Notes: generated from the letters alone by a model not told the origin. DNA of 64,000 bases from Cupriavidus metallidurans CH34 (GCF_000196015.1 NC_007974.2:2170001-2234000); one strand, 5' to 3'. Counted from the stretch's first letter, positions 55,276 through 63,993 are shown. A program made the numbers and translations.

Positions 55276-55702
55276 GTTCTTGCTCAAATCCCCACGCTTT
55301 CGGCATCACGAAAGCTGCTTATGCACACTCGCGACGCCGGCTCCAGCCACGGCACCGGCGGCTACCCCGAAGCCAAGTGCGAGCGCCAAGCCGACGGCGC
55401 CCAAACTTCCGAAGGCGTCCAATGCCGATTCGGCGAAAGCGCCCGCCAAGAAGGCTGCGCAGCCCCAGCAGGGCAAGAGCAAGAAGGGGGGCGCCAAGCC
55501 GAACGCCGAGCTCACGCGCCAGATCTTGGCCCGTTCTCAGAAGGCAGCCCGGCCGCGCCGGCGAGCGACTCTGGCTAAGCACATCCACGCCATGTTCAAG
55601 GCTCACGCAATTGCCGAGCGCGAGGTGGAGTCCATCATCGCCAAGCTCATCGCCAATCGATCCATCAGCGACGCCGAAGGGGCTATTACCTACCACTTCT
55701 GA
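55276..55702 (+). pseudogene. C-terminal remnant of a PIN/NYN-like protein
   Basis: An open frame without a start codon: FLLKSPRFRHHESCLC, then an Ala/Pro/Lys-rich linker (KASNADSAKAPAKKAAQPQQ), and a compact end RATLAKHIHAMFKAHAIAER through IANRSISDAEGAITYHF. The end resembles the small OST-HTH-like domain that follows PIN/NYN domains. Its 5' end lies at the proposed transposon boundary. It is probably the missing part of a gene related to 51356-51856, or of a paralogue. Confidence 0.6.
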
Positions 55703-55872
55703 AGAATGGCACGGCCTTGGAGACGCGGGCCGGCTTCAATGTAAAGATTGGCCGCGAGAACGGACATCGGCGTTTTGATTATTCCGGCTCTCCTTACCTG
55801 CCTGGCTGCCATCCTGTTGGCCGCGCATTGAACTCGTGCGCAGCATGAACTCTCGGCACACCTATACTGAGG

Positions 55873-56751
55873 ATGCGAAATCATCCTCAACTCCAAACCG
55901 GACAACCCGGCGCTCCGTCCCTCTCCAATATCCCAGCTTCGGCTGGGCCGATTTTGAAATGGCCTGGCGGGAAGACACAGCTCCTGCCGACACTGCGCAA
56001 GCTACTGCCAGTGGGAAATCGTCTCGTAGAGCCGTTTCTCGGCGGCGCCAGCGTGTTCCTAGGCACTGATTTTCCAAACTACCTGCTGCTCGACGCGCAC
56101 GTAGACCTCATCGGCATGTACAAGCAGATGGTCCAGCGTCCCGAGCGAATCATCGAACTGGCGCGCCCTCTGTTTTCCCAATATGCGGCGAACGAAGACA
56201 TCTACTCTCATGTCCGCGAAGCATTCAATCGAGCTGCGCCTGCTGACGTCCGGGCCGCGTACTTCCTGTACCTCAACAAATTTGGCTTCAACGGCCTGAC
56301 GCGATACTCGGCCAAGGGCAATTTTAACGTGCCCTGGGGACGGTCGGTCAAAGCGCCGGCGCTACCCGAAGAAAGCATTCGAGTGTTCAGCGAGCGTGCG
56401 CGAGACAAGGCGGTCATCGTGCAAGGCGACTTCACGGATGCGTTCAAGCTTGCGGTGCCTGGCGATGTCATTTACTGCGATCCTCCATATGTGGACCTGG
56501 TCGATGCGCAGTCGTTCACGAAGTACACCGCTGAAGGCTTCCCGCGAGAACGCCAGCAGGAACTGGCAGATTTGGCTCGCGCTACCGCGGCGAGAGGCAT
56601 CCCTGTTGTCATCTCAAACCATCTGACTGCGGAAACGCGGGAACTGTATCGCGGCGCTGAATGCCATGAAGTCGAAGTAAGGCGAAGCGTAGCCGCCCAG
56701 GCACACAGCAGAAAAATGGTCGCCGAAGGGATTTTTGTCTTCAAGACTTGA
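55873..56751 (+). CDS. Dam-family DNA adenine methyltransferase (orphan)
   Basis: A 292-residue N6-adenine methyltransferase of the D12/Dam class. The SAM-binding motif is ILKWPGGKTQLLPTLRKLLP with FLGGASVFLG, and the catalytic motif IV is VIYCDPPYVDL. YFLYLNKFGFNGLTRYSAKG, GNFNVPWGR are the Dam-type target segments, which point to GATC-like specificity. Alignable length is normal. No matching endonuclease is next to it, so it may be a regulatory or protective orphan on a mobile island. The start codon has GAGG too close for a good RBS, so the exact start is uncertain. Confidence 0.88.
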   Translation: MRNHPQLQTGQPGAPSLSNIPASAGPILKWPGGKTQLLPTLRKLLPVGNRLVEPFLGGASVFLGTDFPNYLLLDAHVDLIGMYKQMVQRPERIIELARPLFSQYAANEDIYSHVREAFNRAAPADVRAAYFLYLNKFGFNGLTRYSAKGNFNVPWGRSVKAPALPEESIRVFSERARDKAVIVQGDFTDAFKLAVPGDVIYCDPPYVDLVDAQSFTKYTAEGFPRERQQELADLARATAARGIPVVISNHLTAETRELYRGAECHEVEVRRSVAAQAHSRKMVAEGIFVFKT

Positions 56752-56868
56752 GTAACCCTCGCACTACTCTTGTGCAGCGATGGTCGGGCGCCGCCTTCAC
56801 GCTTACAACTGTCAGCACTACCCTACTTTGGTAGATATTGAAATGCCAACCCCCGCCCCAAGCTCCCC

Positions 56869-56890
56869 AAAGCCGCAATGGCGCGGCTTT
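56869..56890 (+). terminator. Hairpin between methyltransferase and GrlR-like gene
   Basis: AAAGCCGC and GCGGCTTT form an 8-bp stem with a six-base loop ending in a short T-tract, suitable for stopping the methyltransferase transcript. Confidence 0.65.
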
Positions 56891-56906
56891 CGTGGAGGTT
56901 GGATTT

Positions 56907-57245
56907 ATGGTCAAAGACGGCTTTTACAAGGTCCAGTTTAGCGCCGCTGTACAGGGTGCAGGTGGAGTGGTGGTCGTGGAAAACGGCGTTGTTCGTGGCG
57001 CCGACGATCAGTATCTCTATGCCGGGAAAATCGCGACGAACGGTAGTTCGTTGACGGCGCAGATTTCCGTGTCGGCCTACCAGCCGAACGCTGTTTCCGT
57101 GTTCAACACTGCTGGAGGGAAGTTCACGCTTTCCCTTAGTGGCACGGTTTCGGGCGACAACTTCCACCTCACCGGCAACGCTCCTATCGCGGGCATACCG
57201 GAAATTTCGATTCACGGCAGCCGTGTGGCTGCGTTGACGCTGTAA
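56907..57245 (+). CDS. GrlR-like regulatory protein
   Basis: A 112-residue beta-barrel protein. MVKDGFYKVQFSAAVQGAGG, VVVVENGVVRGADDQYLYAG and FTLSLSGTVSGDNFHLTGNA match the GrlR family, first known as the negative regulator of LEE type III secretion in E. coli. GrlR binds GrlA there; no GrlA or secretion genes are in this window, so the role here must be different. The ATG at 56907 has GAGG upstream. A longer frame to 56838 is likely untranslated. Confidence 0.75.
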   Translation: MVKDGFYKVQFSAAVQGAGGVVVVENGVVRGADDQYLYAGKIATNGSSLTAQISVSAYQPNAVSVFNTAGGKFTLSLSGTVSGDNFHLTGNAPIAGIPEISIHGSRVAALTL

Positions 57246-57250
57246 CCACC

Positions 57251-57271
57251 GGGCCCGCTGCCTGCGGGCCC
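57251..57271 (+). terminator. Intrinsic-like terminator after GrlR-like gene
   Basis: GGGCCCGC and GCGGGCCC form an 8-bp GC stem around TGCCT, six bases after the stop. The following T-tract is short (TCTGTTG). Confidence 0.7.
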
Positions 57272-57305
57272 TCTGTTGCAAGCTCGAAAATCGCAACCCT
57301 TCGGG

Positions 57306-57602
57306 TTACGGGAGCATGCCTCGCGTCATTAATTGGAAGCCGGCACTGATTGCCTCTTCAGCCAGCTTCCCGACCACATGCTTGGCACCGCCCGACAATG
57401 CCGACTTCATGCGACGCCCCAATGATCCAATACCGTCAATGGACCGTGGCACTGAGTTGAGAGTTACCAAGCCTTGAGCTGTTAGTTGCGCACCGACGAA
57501 CACATCATCATTCAGCGTTTCTCTACATCGAATGTAATCCGCGCAGCATAGCGAATTTCCTCGCAAACGTGCAATGGGCGTTTGGCCAAAGTTGAGGTGC
57601 AA
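57306..57602 (-). CDS. Hypothetical protein, last gene of Gabija-side operon
   Basis: A 98-residue ORF from a TTG at 57602 (LNFGQTPIARLRGNSLCCAD through ISAGFQLMTRGMLP). The same frame is open upstream into the preceding gene (ADPSLRLHLNFG), so the true start could be earlier, or the two ORFs could be one frameshifted gene. Some amphipathic helices at the end. No family recognised. Confidence 0.4.
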   Translation of the reverse strand: MHLNFGQTPIARLRGNSLCCADYIRCRETLNDDVFVGAQLTAQGLVTLNSVPRSIDGIGSLGRRMKSALSGGAKHVVGKLAEEAISAGFQLMTRGMLP

Positions 57603-57609
57603 CCGAAGA

Positions 57610-57888
57610 CTAGGATCCGCCGACTCGCCCTGCCACGTCGCTCACTGTGAAATCACGAGACGTCAGCACGATGCGGCCCTCGCTTGGGGCGGAGCGACTT
57701 CTGGCAGCAACACTCCGGATTCGCTCCCAGCCGATTAGAAAGGCCTCGCTGAGGGCGGTGTCTCGCAGAGGGCCGGCGAGCCCTACATAACACTCCGTCG
57801 TGAAACTCGTGGATCTTTCGATCTTTCGACGAGCCAAGTCCGCCTGCCGGAGCGGGTCGACTCGATCGAGGATGGAGTTAGGCGTCAC
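57610..57888 (-). CDS. Hypothetical protein coupled to membrane gene
   Basis: A 92-residue ORF from a GTG that overlaps the stop of the membrane-protein gene (GTGA). The product (LDRVDPLRQADLARRKIERS, AFLIGWERIRSVAARSRSAP) is basic and helical. Coupling puts it in the same transcript as the Gabija genes. No family recognised. Confidence 0.45.
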   Translation of the reverse strand: MTPNSILDRVDPLRQADLARRKIERSTSFTTECYVGLAGPLRDTALSEAFLIGWERIRSVAARSRSAPSEGRIVLTSRDFTVSDVAGRVGGS

Positions 57889-58909
57889 CTCTTCTGCCCG
57901 TCCCCAGTGTTACCAACTCCGCCTCCGGGCTGGACTTGTCCGCGGGTAGCGTCAGCGGCAGCCAATGCTGCCGCTTGTGCCAACGACTGCACATCCCGAA
58001 GAGACTTCTTCCAGCCAGCCAACTTGGCTGAGAGATCGTTTGCTGCGCCTGGGTCTGAAGATGTCGGACATGTGAGTTCCCCTAGGTCACTTGCAATCTG
58101 GTCATGAACCTGCCTAAAGCCCGCGAGGGCTTGGGACGCGCGTGCATAGGACTGGCCTGGGGCGTAGAACGCCGCGACCGCCGCCGTAGCGGTTCCCAAG
58201 GCTGGAAAAACGATCGCAAGAATACGAATGGCGCGTGCCGTCCGACCGTCTCCTTTCCCAAACTCCGTGGAACTGAGGCTCACAAGCACGGTTGTCGCCA
58301 AGCCCAGCGCGATAGCTACTAAGGTTGCGATCTGCAGCACCAGATATGCGTTTGCGGCAGCTAAGGCGTTCTCTCCGCGGCCTATCAATAGGCTTTTAGA
58401 CAGGAACCGCAAGTCGGTTGCGGCTGGCAAGACTGCATCTTGAGTCAACAGGTTTGACGGATCCGCTGCGTAGCTTTCGCCATATTTTCCGAACTGTGCT
58501 CGCACGCGAGCGTTAATCACTGGTTTTTGTAGTAGATCGGATGTACATCTGGTGATCCAACGATCGACTGCCTCGCCATTCAGTCGTGCCGCATTGAACT
58601 CGGCATTTGGTTGCTTGCCGCCGGTGTCACCGCCATGGGCCCAGGCTACTATGCCATTTAGCCCTGATTGCTCTGCAGGCCATCGCAGTGACCGGCTCGG
58701 GTCTGGAAAGATCGTCCGCACGCCGAGGGCAAAGACTGCCGCAATGACGATGAGTGCGAGAATGAGCGCCGAGACTCCCGCCGCGACCAACGCAAGTCGA
58801 TAGAAAAAAACCTCTTACAGTAGGCACTGGACCTCCTTTTGAGTTTTTTGGCAGACTGCTCGTACAGCGTGCCGAATCTTCGTCTGATATCGTTTCGGTC
58901 TTCGGGCAA
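57885..58909 (-). pseudogene. Membrane protein gene, frameshifted at a run of seven T
   Basis: The 5' frame gives PEDRNDIRRRFGTLYEQSAK ... YCKRFF, and the 3' frame gives FYRLALVAAGVSALILALIV and continues for about 290 residues. They join only if the T-run (coding strand; A at 58804-58810) is read one base back or had eight T. Three membrane segments follow: near the N-terminus, at YLVLQIATLVAIALGLATTV and at IRILAIVFPALGTATAAVAA. The layout recalls SLATT/DUF4231-like pore-type effectors but is not a firm match. The start is a TTG 48 bases after gajB. Programmed slippage, phase variation or decay are all possible. Confidence 0.6.
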
Positions 58910-58956
58910 CCGTTGCGCACCGGAGCAATCTGGCTGCGCATAAAGGGCTGCTCTGG

Positions 58957-60732
58957 TCAGTTCAACCGCGCTTGAAGCTCATCCACGAAGATTGACGAGT
59001 TGCCGTGTGTGTAGGCAATGTGGACCTCTGTTCTTGCTCGGCTTATGCCCACATAGAATAGCCGACGACTTTCATTGATCTCATCAGGTCTGGCGCCATT
59101 CCGTGGCAATCGCCCGTGATCAATCCCAAACAGAAATACGAAGCGAAACTCTCGGCCCTTTGCGCTGTGAAGCGTGGACAGCATCAGCCTGTCGAATGTA
59201 TGTTCGCCGGCAAACTCCGCAACAGTCATCTCCGCGTAGTCGGCATCCGGCGAGACTCTCTCCAGAAACGAACCCAGGATGTTGAGCTCATCCCTCAGGT
59301 TCGGCGATAGTTGGGCATGTTGGTCCAACACGGTGCGCTTGAATCGCTGTAGCCAGTCATAGAGCACCATGTCGGGTCTTCGCATCTCCCATAGACAAGC
59401 CACTAGCGCTCGATGAAATGCCGCTGCGTCCAATTCTGCTCGGATGGCGTCCCCGAACAGCCTTCGCCCCTCCGATACCAACTGGGAAAACCGTGGGCTA
59501 CCAGTCCGCCACCCTCCGCAACACCATTGAGCGCTCAGTTCCAACCATTGCATCAACCGGCTCGACCTGGGATATAGAGCGTTACCATCCGTCCGAATAA
59601 ACGGAACTCCGGCGTGGCGCGCCGCCTCTGCGACAGCATTGCCAATCCAGGCGGCGGGATACAAGACGGCAATTTCGTCGTAGCGAACACCTGGCTCACG
59701 CGCCATAGCGGCGGGAAGGAGGTCGGTCATGAGACGACGAGCCTGCACCTCGTAGCTACCCCCGAGGGAATGGAAGAAAATTTCACCCTGCGGCGCCCCG
59801 TCCACCGCCGCGTACCCGCGATCCACCCCAAGAACAGCGCCAGACGCGGCCACGATTCGATGTCCGCTCCGATAATTGAGCTGAAGGCGAATGATCTCCA
59901 CATCCTCCCTCTCGGCCAGACGCTGCAACATTTGCGGCTGAGCTCCAATGAAGCCGTAAATCGACTGGTCGACATCTCCCACTGCGAAAAGCCGCATACC
60001 AGCACTAAAGCAGAGGCCCATAACCATGCGGTGCAGAGCCGCACCGAGGTCCTGATACTCGTCAACGACCAGGACAGGGTATTTCGCAAGCAATGCTGTC
60101 TGAAGCCAAGGGTTCTCTCTCAGCGCACGAACTGCGAGAAGAGGCATGTCATCGAAGTCAATGAGCCCACGAACGCGGAGCTCGGCCTCATAGGCCTCAG
60201 CCAACCTTGCCAAACGAGGATTCGTATCCCGCCATAGGTCGCTGTCCCGATTAAGGATTGAGCGACGATAGCTCCCCATTTGCGAGCGTATGGTTTGCAG
60301 ATTGGGAACCGCACCCATGGCAACTTGGGCCGCATCGTCCAGAGCCGCAAGCGCTTCCGCATTGGTGGCGACACGGAAGTCATCTGGTAATCCCAAACCC
60401 GCCACCTTCGCGTAGGGCAAGATCACCTGCGTAAGCGAGAATGAGTGCACAGTTCCTACGAAAACACGCCCGCCTGGCTCTACGCCTAGCGAAGAAAGTC
60501 GTGCCTCTAGCTCACGAGCACACTCGTTGTTGTACGTAATGCATGCGACACCCCGCGGCTCGGCTACGTCCTCTGCGAGAAGCCGTGCCATCTTGGTAGT
60601 GAGAGTCTTCGTCTTGCCGCTACCAGGACCAGCCAAGACTACACAGTGTCCTCGCGACTCGTAAGCTGCCCACTGCCCAGGATTGTCGCGAAGCTCCTCG
60701 GCAGCTTGAAGATAGGCGGCGCGATTAGACAC
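58957..60732 (-). CDS. gajB: Gabija-type UvrD/PcrA-like helicase (GajB)
   Basis: A 591-residue superfamily 1 helicase. Walker A is VVLAGPGSGKTKTLTTKMAR (34-41 core), motif II is VLVVDEYQDLGAALH, motif III LFAVGDVDQSIYGFIGA, motif V STLHSAKGREFRFVFLFGID and motif VI RLFYVGISRARTEVHIAYTH. It lacks large 1B/2B insertions. It overlaps the OLD-nuclease gene by eight bases, which is the usual Gabija order gajA-gajB. In Gabija, GajB senses DNA ends or ssDNA and cooperates with GajA to abort phage infection. Confidence 0.88.
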   Translation of the reverse strand: MSNRAAYLQAAEELRDNPGQWAAYESRGHCVVLAGPGSGKTKTLTTKMARLLAEDVAEPRGVACITYNNECARELEARLSSLGVEPGGRVFVGTVHSFSLTQVILPYAKVAGLGLPDDFRVATNAEALAALDDAAQVAMGAVPNLQTIRSQMGSYRRSILNRDSDLWRDTNPRLARLAEAYEAELRVRGLIDFDDMPLLAVRALRENPWLQTALLAKYPVLVVDEYQDLGAALHRMVMGLCFSAGMRLFAVGDVDQSIYGFIGAQPQMLQRLAEREDVEIIRLQLNYRSGHRIVAASGAVLGVDRGYAAVDGAPQGEIFFHSLGGSYEVQARRLMTDLLPAAMAREPGVRYDEIAVLYPAAWIGNAVAEAARHAGVPFIRTDGNALYPRSSRLMQWLELSAQWCCGGWRTGSPRFSQLVSEGRRLFGDAIRAELDAAAFHRALVACLWEMRRPDMVLYDWLQRFKRTVLDQHAQLSPNLRDELNILGSFLERVSPDADYAEMTVAEFAGEHTFDRLMLSTLHSAKGREFRFVFLFGIDHGRLPRNGARPDEINESRRLFYVGISRARTEVHIAYTHGNSSIFVDELQARLN

Positions 60733-62521
60733 GATTGACTACGTAGGAGATCGCTTTAGATATGTATTCAGGAGGGATGGCACCCACAATCTTTGACGCT
60801 AGCCTCTGGGCAAAACGCCCCTTTCCGACACCATCGATAAGTTTCAAATAATTCTCGGCGTTCAACTTGTCAGGGTCGTCCTCCCATGCGTCGATCCACG
60901 CACGGCGTTCCTCGCTCCAATTCGACTCTCGAAGGGTTGCGATGATCTCGCCGGTAAAATCTTGGTCATCAAACAAGTCGACTTCCAACGTGACGAAGTT
61001 TGAAAAGATGCCGAAGTCCTCGCATCGCAAACAGAAGTCATCGTAGTCGGCTATGGCGACGAGTTCCTGAACCAATTTCGGCTGCGCAACTCCTGTAAGT
61101 GTCTGCTCGATGCTCTCGACCAGACGCCATGAGCGGTTAAAACCTAGCGGCTTCTTCCCCACTCTTGGGTCCCAGTCCGTAATGATGGAAAATGGGATGC
61201 CCAACGCCGTGAGGAACTTCGCATAGGGAGTGAAGTTCGTTCCCGACACCGAGCATATCGTAATACCCAGATGGTCAAGGTCGTGCCCCATCGAAGCGGC
61301 CATCACAGGCAACAAGAACTTCTCAGCGTCGCCCTCGACCAAGATGATGCCTCTAGCAAACAGCATTTCTGCCCGCGTAACGTCGAGATAGCGAGCGAGG
61401 TCATCTTCTTCATCCTCGGTGAGAGAAATTTCTGCAGAGGATGTCCCCACAGTGCCGTTCTGCGGAGACTCTCGCAATAGAACAAGGGACCTCAGAGGCG
61501 CCACACTCGCGATATGCGGCGAGTGTGTTGTAAGCATAAGGGAGAGTTGTTCACCTTGTGCTCCGGCCAAATCCTCAAATAGATGTCGATATACAGATCG
61601 TTGCAAGTGAGGATGCAGATGAGCTTCAGGTTCCTCGATGGCCAGCACCGTGTGGTCCCGACGGTTTTCACTCATCAACTGCTGCAGTTCGAGGGCCTTA
61701 AGGGTTAGAAACGCCACGTTGGCCGACCCTAAGCTCGCATCACCAATGGTTCTGAGGCCGCCATCGATGAGCAGCTTCAAATTTCTGATGAGCCTGGTTA
61801 CGTCGGTGGTGCCGAAGCCGAGAGCTGGCTGAATGTCCTGTTTAGGACCGCTCATGGAGACGAAGAGGTCTCTCAAACGCTGCTGGAGAGCCTGCACCGT
61901 CGGGAATTCGGCCAGTTGCTGCGTTGCTTGCTGAACCACATCCCTCACTTGCCCGAGGTCTTGGCTGGGAACTTCCGCAAATGCGCGCTCTAGCAAAGGC
62001 CGAAGTGGCGAACGGCGCCAAACTGCAAGGTCACCCTCAGCATCTCGCAAGGCTGGAAGCAGGTCCATTGCAACACGCCGGCGCACATCGTGCCCAAACC
62101 GCTTATTCTCCGACTCTCCCCCGAAACAGATGAACTCATAATCCTCATCAGCCTGCGGAAACCCAGCGAGGCCGGCGATAGGCCGGAACTCATAGGTTAG
62201 CCGCACGGTGTCAGGGTCATCGTCCAGCCGATAGTCGGTCAGGACAGCAAGCAAATCCATGTCGTTAGCAAACTCAATGAGTTCGACGAACACGGTAATG
62301 CGCTCGTCCTCTAGAGGCTCACCTAGGCCATCCCAAAAATCCCCTTGCCCCAACTGGCGAGCGCTATCAGGGAGGCTCGGATCCAAGATAAGGCGCAGGG
62401 CGAAGAGCAGGTTGCTCTTGCCAACCCTGTTTTCGCCGACCACAACTACACTTCCGTCCAATGCAACGTCAATCTGTTCGAAGTTGCGGAAGTTGCTGAT
62501 ATAGATGCGCTTCAACTTCAT
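60725..62521 (-). CDS. gajA: Gabija-type OLD-family ATPase/TOPRIM nuclease (GajA)
   Basis: A 598-residue class 2 OLD protein. The ABC-type ATPase has Walker A VVVVGENRVGKSNLLFALRL (29-36 core) and VLAIEEPEAHLHPHLQ as Walker B, with the signature-like NVAFLTLKALELQ between. The C-terminal TOPRIM has LFARGIILVEGDAEKFLLPV with its Glu and IITDWDPRVGKK with the Asp pair. GajA is a sequence-specific DNA nicking enzyme inhibited by nucleotides; phage depletion of NTPs activates it. It is the first gene of the operon. Confidence 0.9.
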   Translation of the reverse strand: MKLKRIYISNFRNFEQIDVALDGSVVVVGENRVGKSNLLFALRLILDPSLPDSARQLGQGDFWDGLGEPLEDERITVFVELIEFANDMDLLAVLTDYRLDDDPDTVRLTYEFRPIAGLAGFPQADEDYEFICFGGESENKRFGHDVRRRVAMDLLPALRDAEGDLAVWRRSPLRPLLERAFAEVPSQDLGQVRDVVQQATQQLAEFPTVQALQQRLRDLFVSMSGPKQDIQPALGFGTTDVTRLIRNLKLLIDGGLRTIGDASLGSANVAFLTLKALELQQLMSENRRDHTVLAIEEPEAHLHPHLQRSVYRHLFEDLAGAQGEQLSLMLTTHSPHIASVAPLRSLVLLRESPQNGTVGTSSAEISLTEDEEDDLARYLDVTRAEMLFARGIILVEGDAEKFLLPVMAASMGHDLDHLGITICSVSGTNFTPYAKFLTALGIPFSIITDWDPRVGKKPLGFNRSWRLVESIEQTLTGVAQPKLVQELVAIADYDDFCLRCEDFGIFSNFVTLEVDLFDDQDFTGEIIATLRESNWSEERRAWIDAWEDDPDKLNAENYLKLIDGVGKGRFAQRLASKIVGAIPPEYISKAISYVVNRV

Positions 62522-62982
62522 GGTTCTAGAGCGAATAGCGCTCGCTTGGTAGGTTCTTGTAAAGGCCTCTTGCGATGCTCCTCACTAGAGGACTGCGCTG
62601 CCAGCATATGCATGGGTGCGCGCGTGCAGGAGGTCGAAATTCGCGGGCACCCTATTCTGCTAGCTACTTAACAATAGGGCCATCCCGCGAGAGTAGGAGG
62701 CTGAAGCCGCTGAGTATCCGCCCCGCTGGGACAGTCTCGATTTGCCCAGCTCAATCGCCACCTTGCCAGTTGCACGTTGCCCTCCGGACAGATTGATGAA
62801 AGACTCACACCCGAACTCACTGGGAGTGAAAACCTTCGTTCCGCTCCTAGAGCTTCGCTCTTCTGCAACTCCCGCCCTTTTTCCTCGACAACTGCCATCG
62901 CAATCTGCCGCAGACGAATAGAACGCGACCGCCGCACGGTGCCCCGCGACATGCCGCGCAGCCAAAATCACATCGATCTGCG
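62522..62982. other. Region upstream of gajA without firm gene
   Basis: About 460 bases. A minus-strand ORF at 62668-62952 (RRSRSIRLRQIAMAVVEEKG, then QKSEALGAERRF) has some protein-like composition, but I cannot support it. The gajA promoter should lie in 62522-62667. Confidence 0.35.
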
Positions 62983-63201
62983 TTGCGTAGCAGGTCGGAA
63001 GTGTTGTATATTGGTTCTACCATTAACAGAATAGTCAGGGGGGCTCAGGGTGCGTGGCACGCACCCTGGCGCGAGTTCGCCCAGCAGTCCGGCAATGATT
63101 TTCACGACAACCCTACGTTTGTGGCAGAGCCTGGTGAAGTCCTTCTGCCTCTGGGCGGCTCTCCAGTACTACGGCATTCAAGACGAGCTAAACCTCTTTG
63201 A
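62983..63201 (+). pseudogene. GIY-YIG-like nuclease fragment
   Basis: The plus-strand reading RSRSEVLYIGSTINRIVRGA then WHAPWREFAQQSGNDFHDNP contains a YIG-S-T-x-N string followed by an Arg, typical of the second strand and first helix of GIY-YIG nucleases. There is no proper N-terminus with GIY, and the frame ends soon after. A further frame continues LQYYGIQDELNLFEDSEARG, suggesting decay by frameshift. Confidence 0.4.
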
Positions 63202-63277
63202 AGACTCGGAAGCTCGAGGATGGAGCCGAGCGTCAAGCGATAGTAATGACGGATGGTGGCGTCTATGACTGCCAACC

Positions 63278-63559
63278 GCCCATCCAGCATGGGCAGTGGC
63301 GACGGTATTTGTCGTCTCCCAATCCATGTCAGGGGCGACCAGGTCAAAGGCCGTGTACCGACTGATCGGCACGCTCTTGGGGGCAGCAGCAACCGTTGCG
63401 CTCGTACCGAACCTCGTTCAAATGCCAGAACTGTTGTGCCTGGCGATGGCCTGGTGGGTCTCCCTCTGCCTCTACATCTCGCTACAAGATCGCACCCCGT
63501 GCAGCTACATCTTCACGCTTGCCGGCTACACCGGCAAGCGGCCATGGCAGCTGCGCTGA
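63278..63559 (+). pseudogene. FUSC-family (fusaric acid resistance-like) gene fragment
   Basis: AWAVATVFVVSQSMSGATRS, KAVYRLIGTLLGAAATVALV and MAWWVSLCLYISLQDRTPCS are the N-terminal membrane region of FUSC/AaeB-type efflux proteins. The reading stops after about 90 codons while family members exceed 600 residues. It is a remnant, cut shortly before the second structured element. Confidence 0.65.
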
Positions 63560-63726
63560 ATCGATTCTCGGCTGGAACTTGACGATTGCCGAAGAGCTAC
63601 TTCGTGGCTGTGACCACGGCCCGGACAAAGTGGCGATGGTCGCGCGCGACTGCCTGAAGAAAAAACCTCTTAATTTCAGGGAGCTTTTTCTCGTTATAAT
63701 AATCCGGATATTCGAATAACCTTTGA
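63560..63726. other. Spacer before second structured element
   Basis: Short stretch with a protein-like but startless reading (NLTIAEELLRGCDHGPDKVA ... LKKKPLNF) that ends in the AT-rich lead of the structured element. No intact gene. Confidence 0.35.
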
Positions 63727-63993
63727 TATTCGAATTTAGTATCAATCACACCCCTCCAGCGAACGTATACGTGTATGTCACACGTCGGCCGACCACAATG
63801 GCGACCCGGCGGGAGTGCCCAGCCTTTCAAGCGTGAAGGCTTCGGTGGTGACCGCCTCGTTGGTCGGCTTGATACGGCAGCGGCGAGGGGATACTGGTCT
63901 CTGTGGGGGGAGAGCTGAGAAGACCAGCGTGCGGGCGAAGATAGCGCACGGCTCGAAATGACTGTCGGAATCAGCGTGTTGGCTGATGGAAGG
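63727..63993 (+). ncRNA. Conserved structured element, copy B (unknown RNA-like family)
   Basis: Also 267 nt and collinear with copy A. Its stems: GCCGACC-x2-AATGG (63788-63801) with TCGTT-GGTCGGC (63857-63868); CTGGTCT (63894-63900) with AGACCAG (63921-63927); CGTGCG (63928-63933) with CGCACG (63945-63950); TCAGC (63971-63975) with GCTGA (63982-63986). Against copy A eight pairs change on both sides and stay complementary, and others stay as wobble pairs. The 20-nt loop after the first arm of the second stem and the 11-nt loop GGCGAAGATAG are nearly or fully unchanged. It lies at the right edge of the window; anything it is attached to downstream is not visible. Confidence 0.7.

Noticed and set aside
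62660..62971. Minus-strand ORFs upstream of gajA
   Set aside because: Two overlapping frames are open with no start signal or domain; not enough to call a gene.
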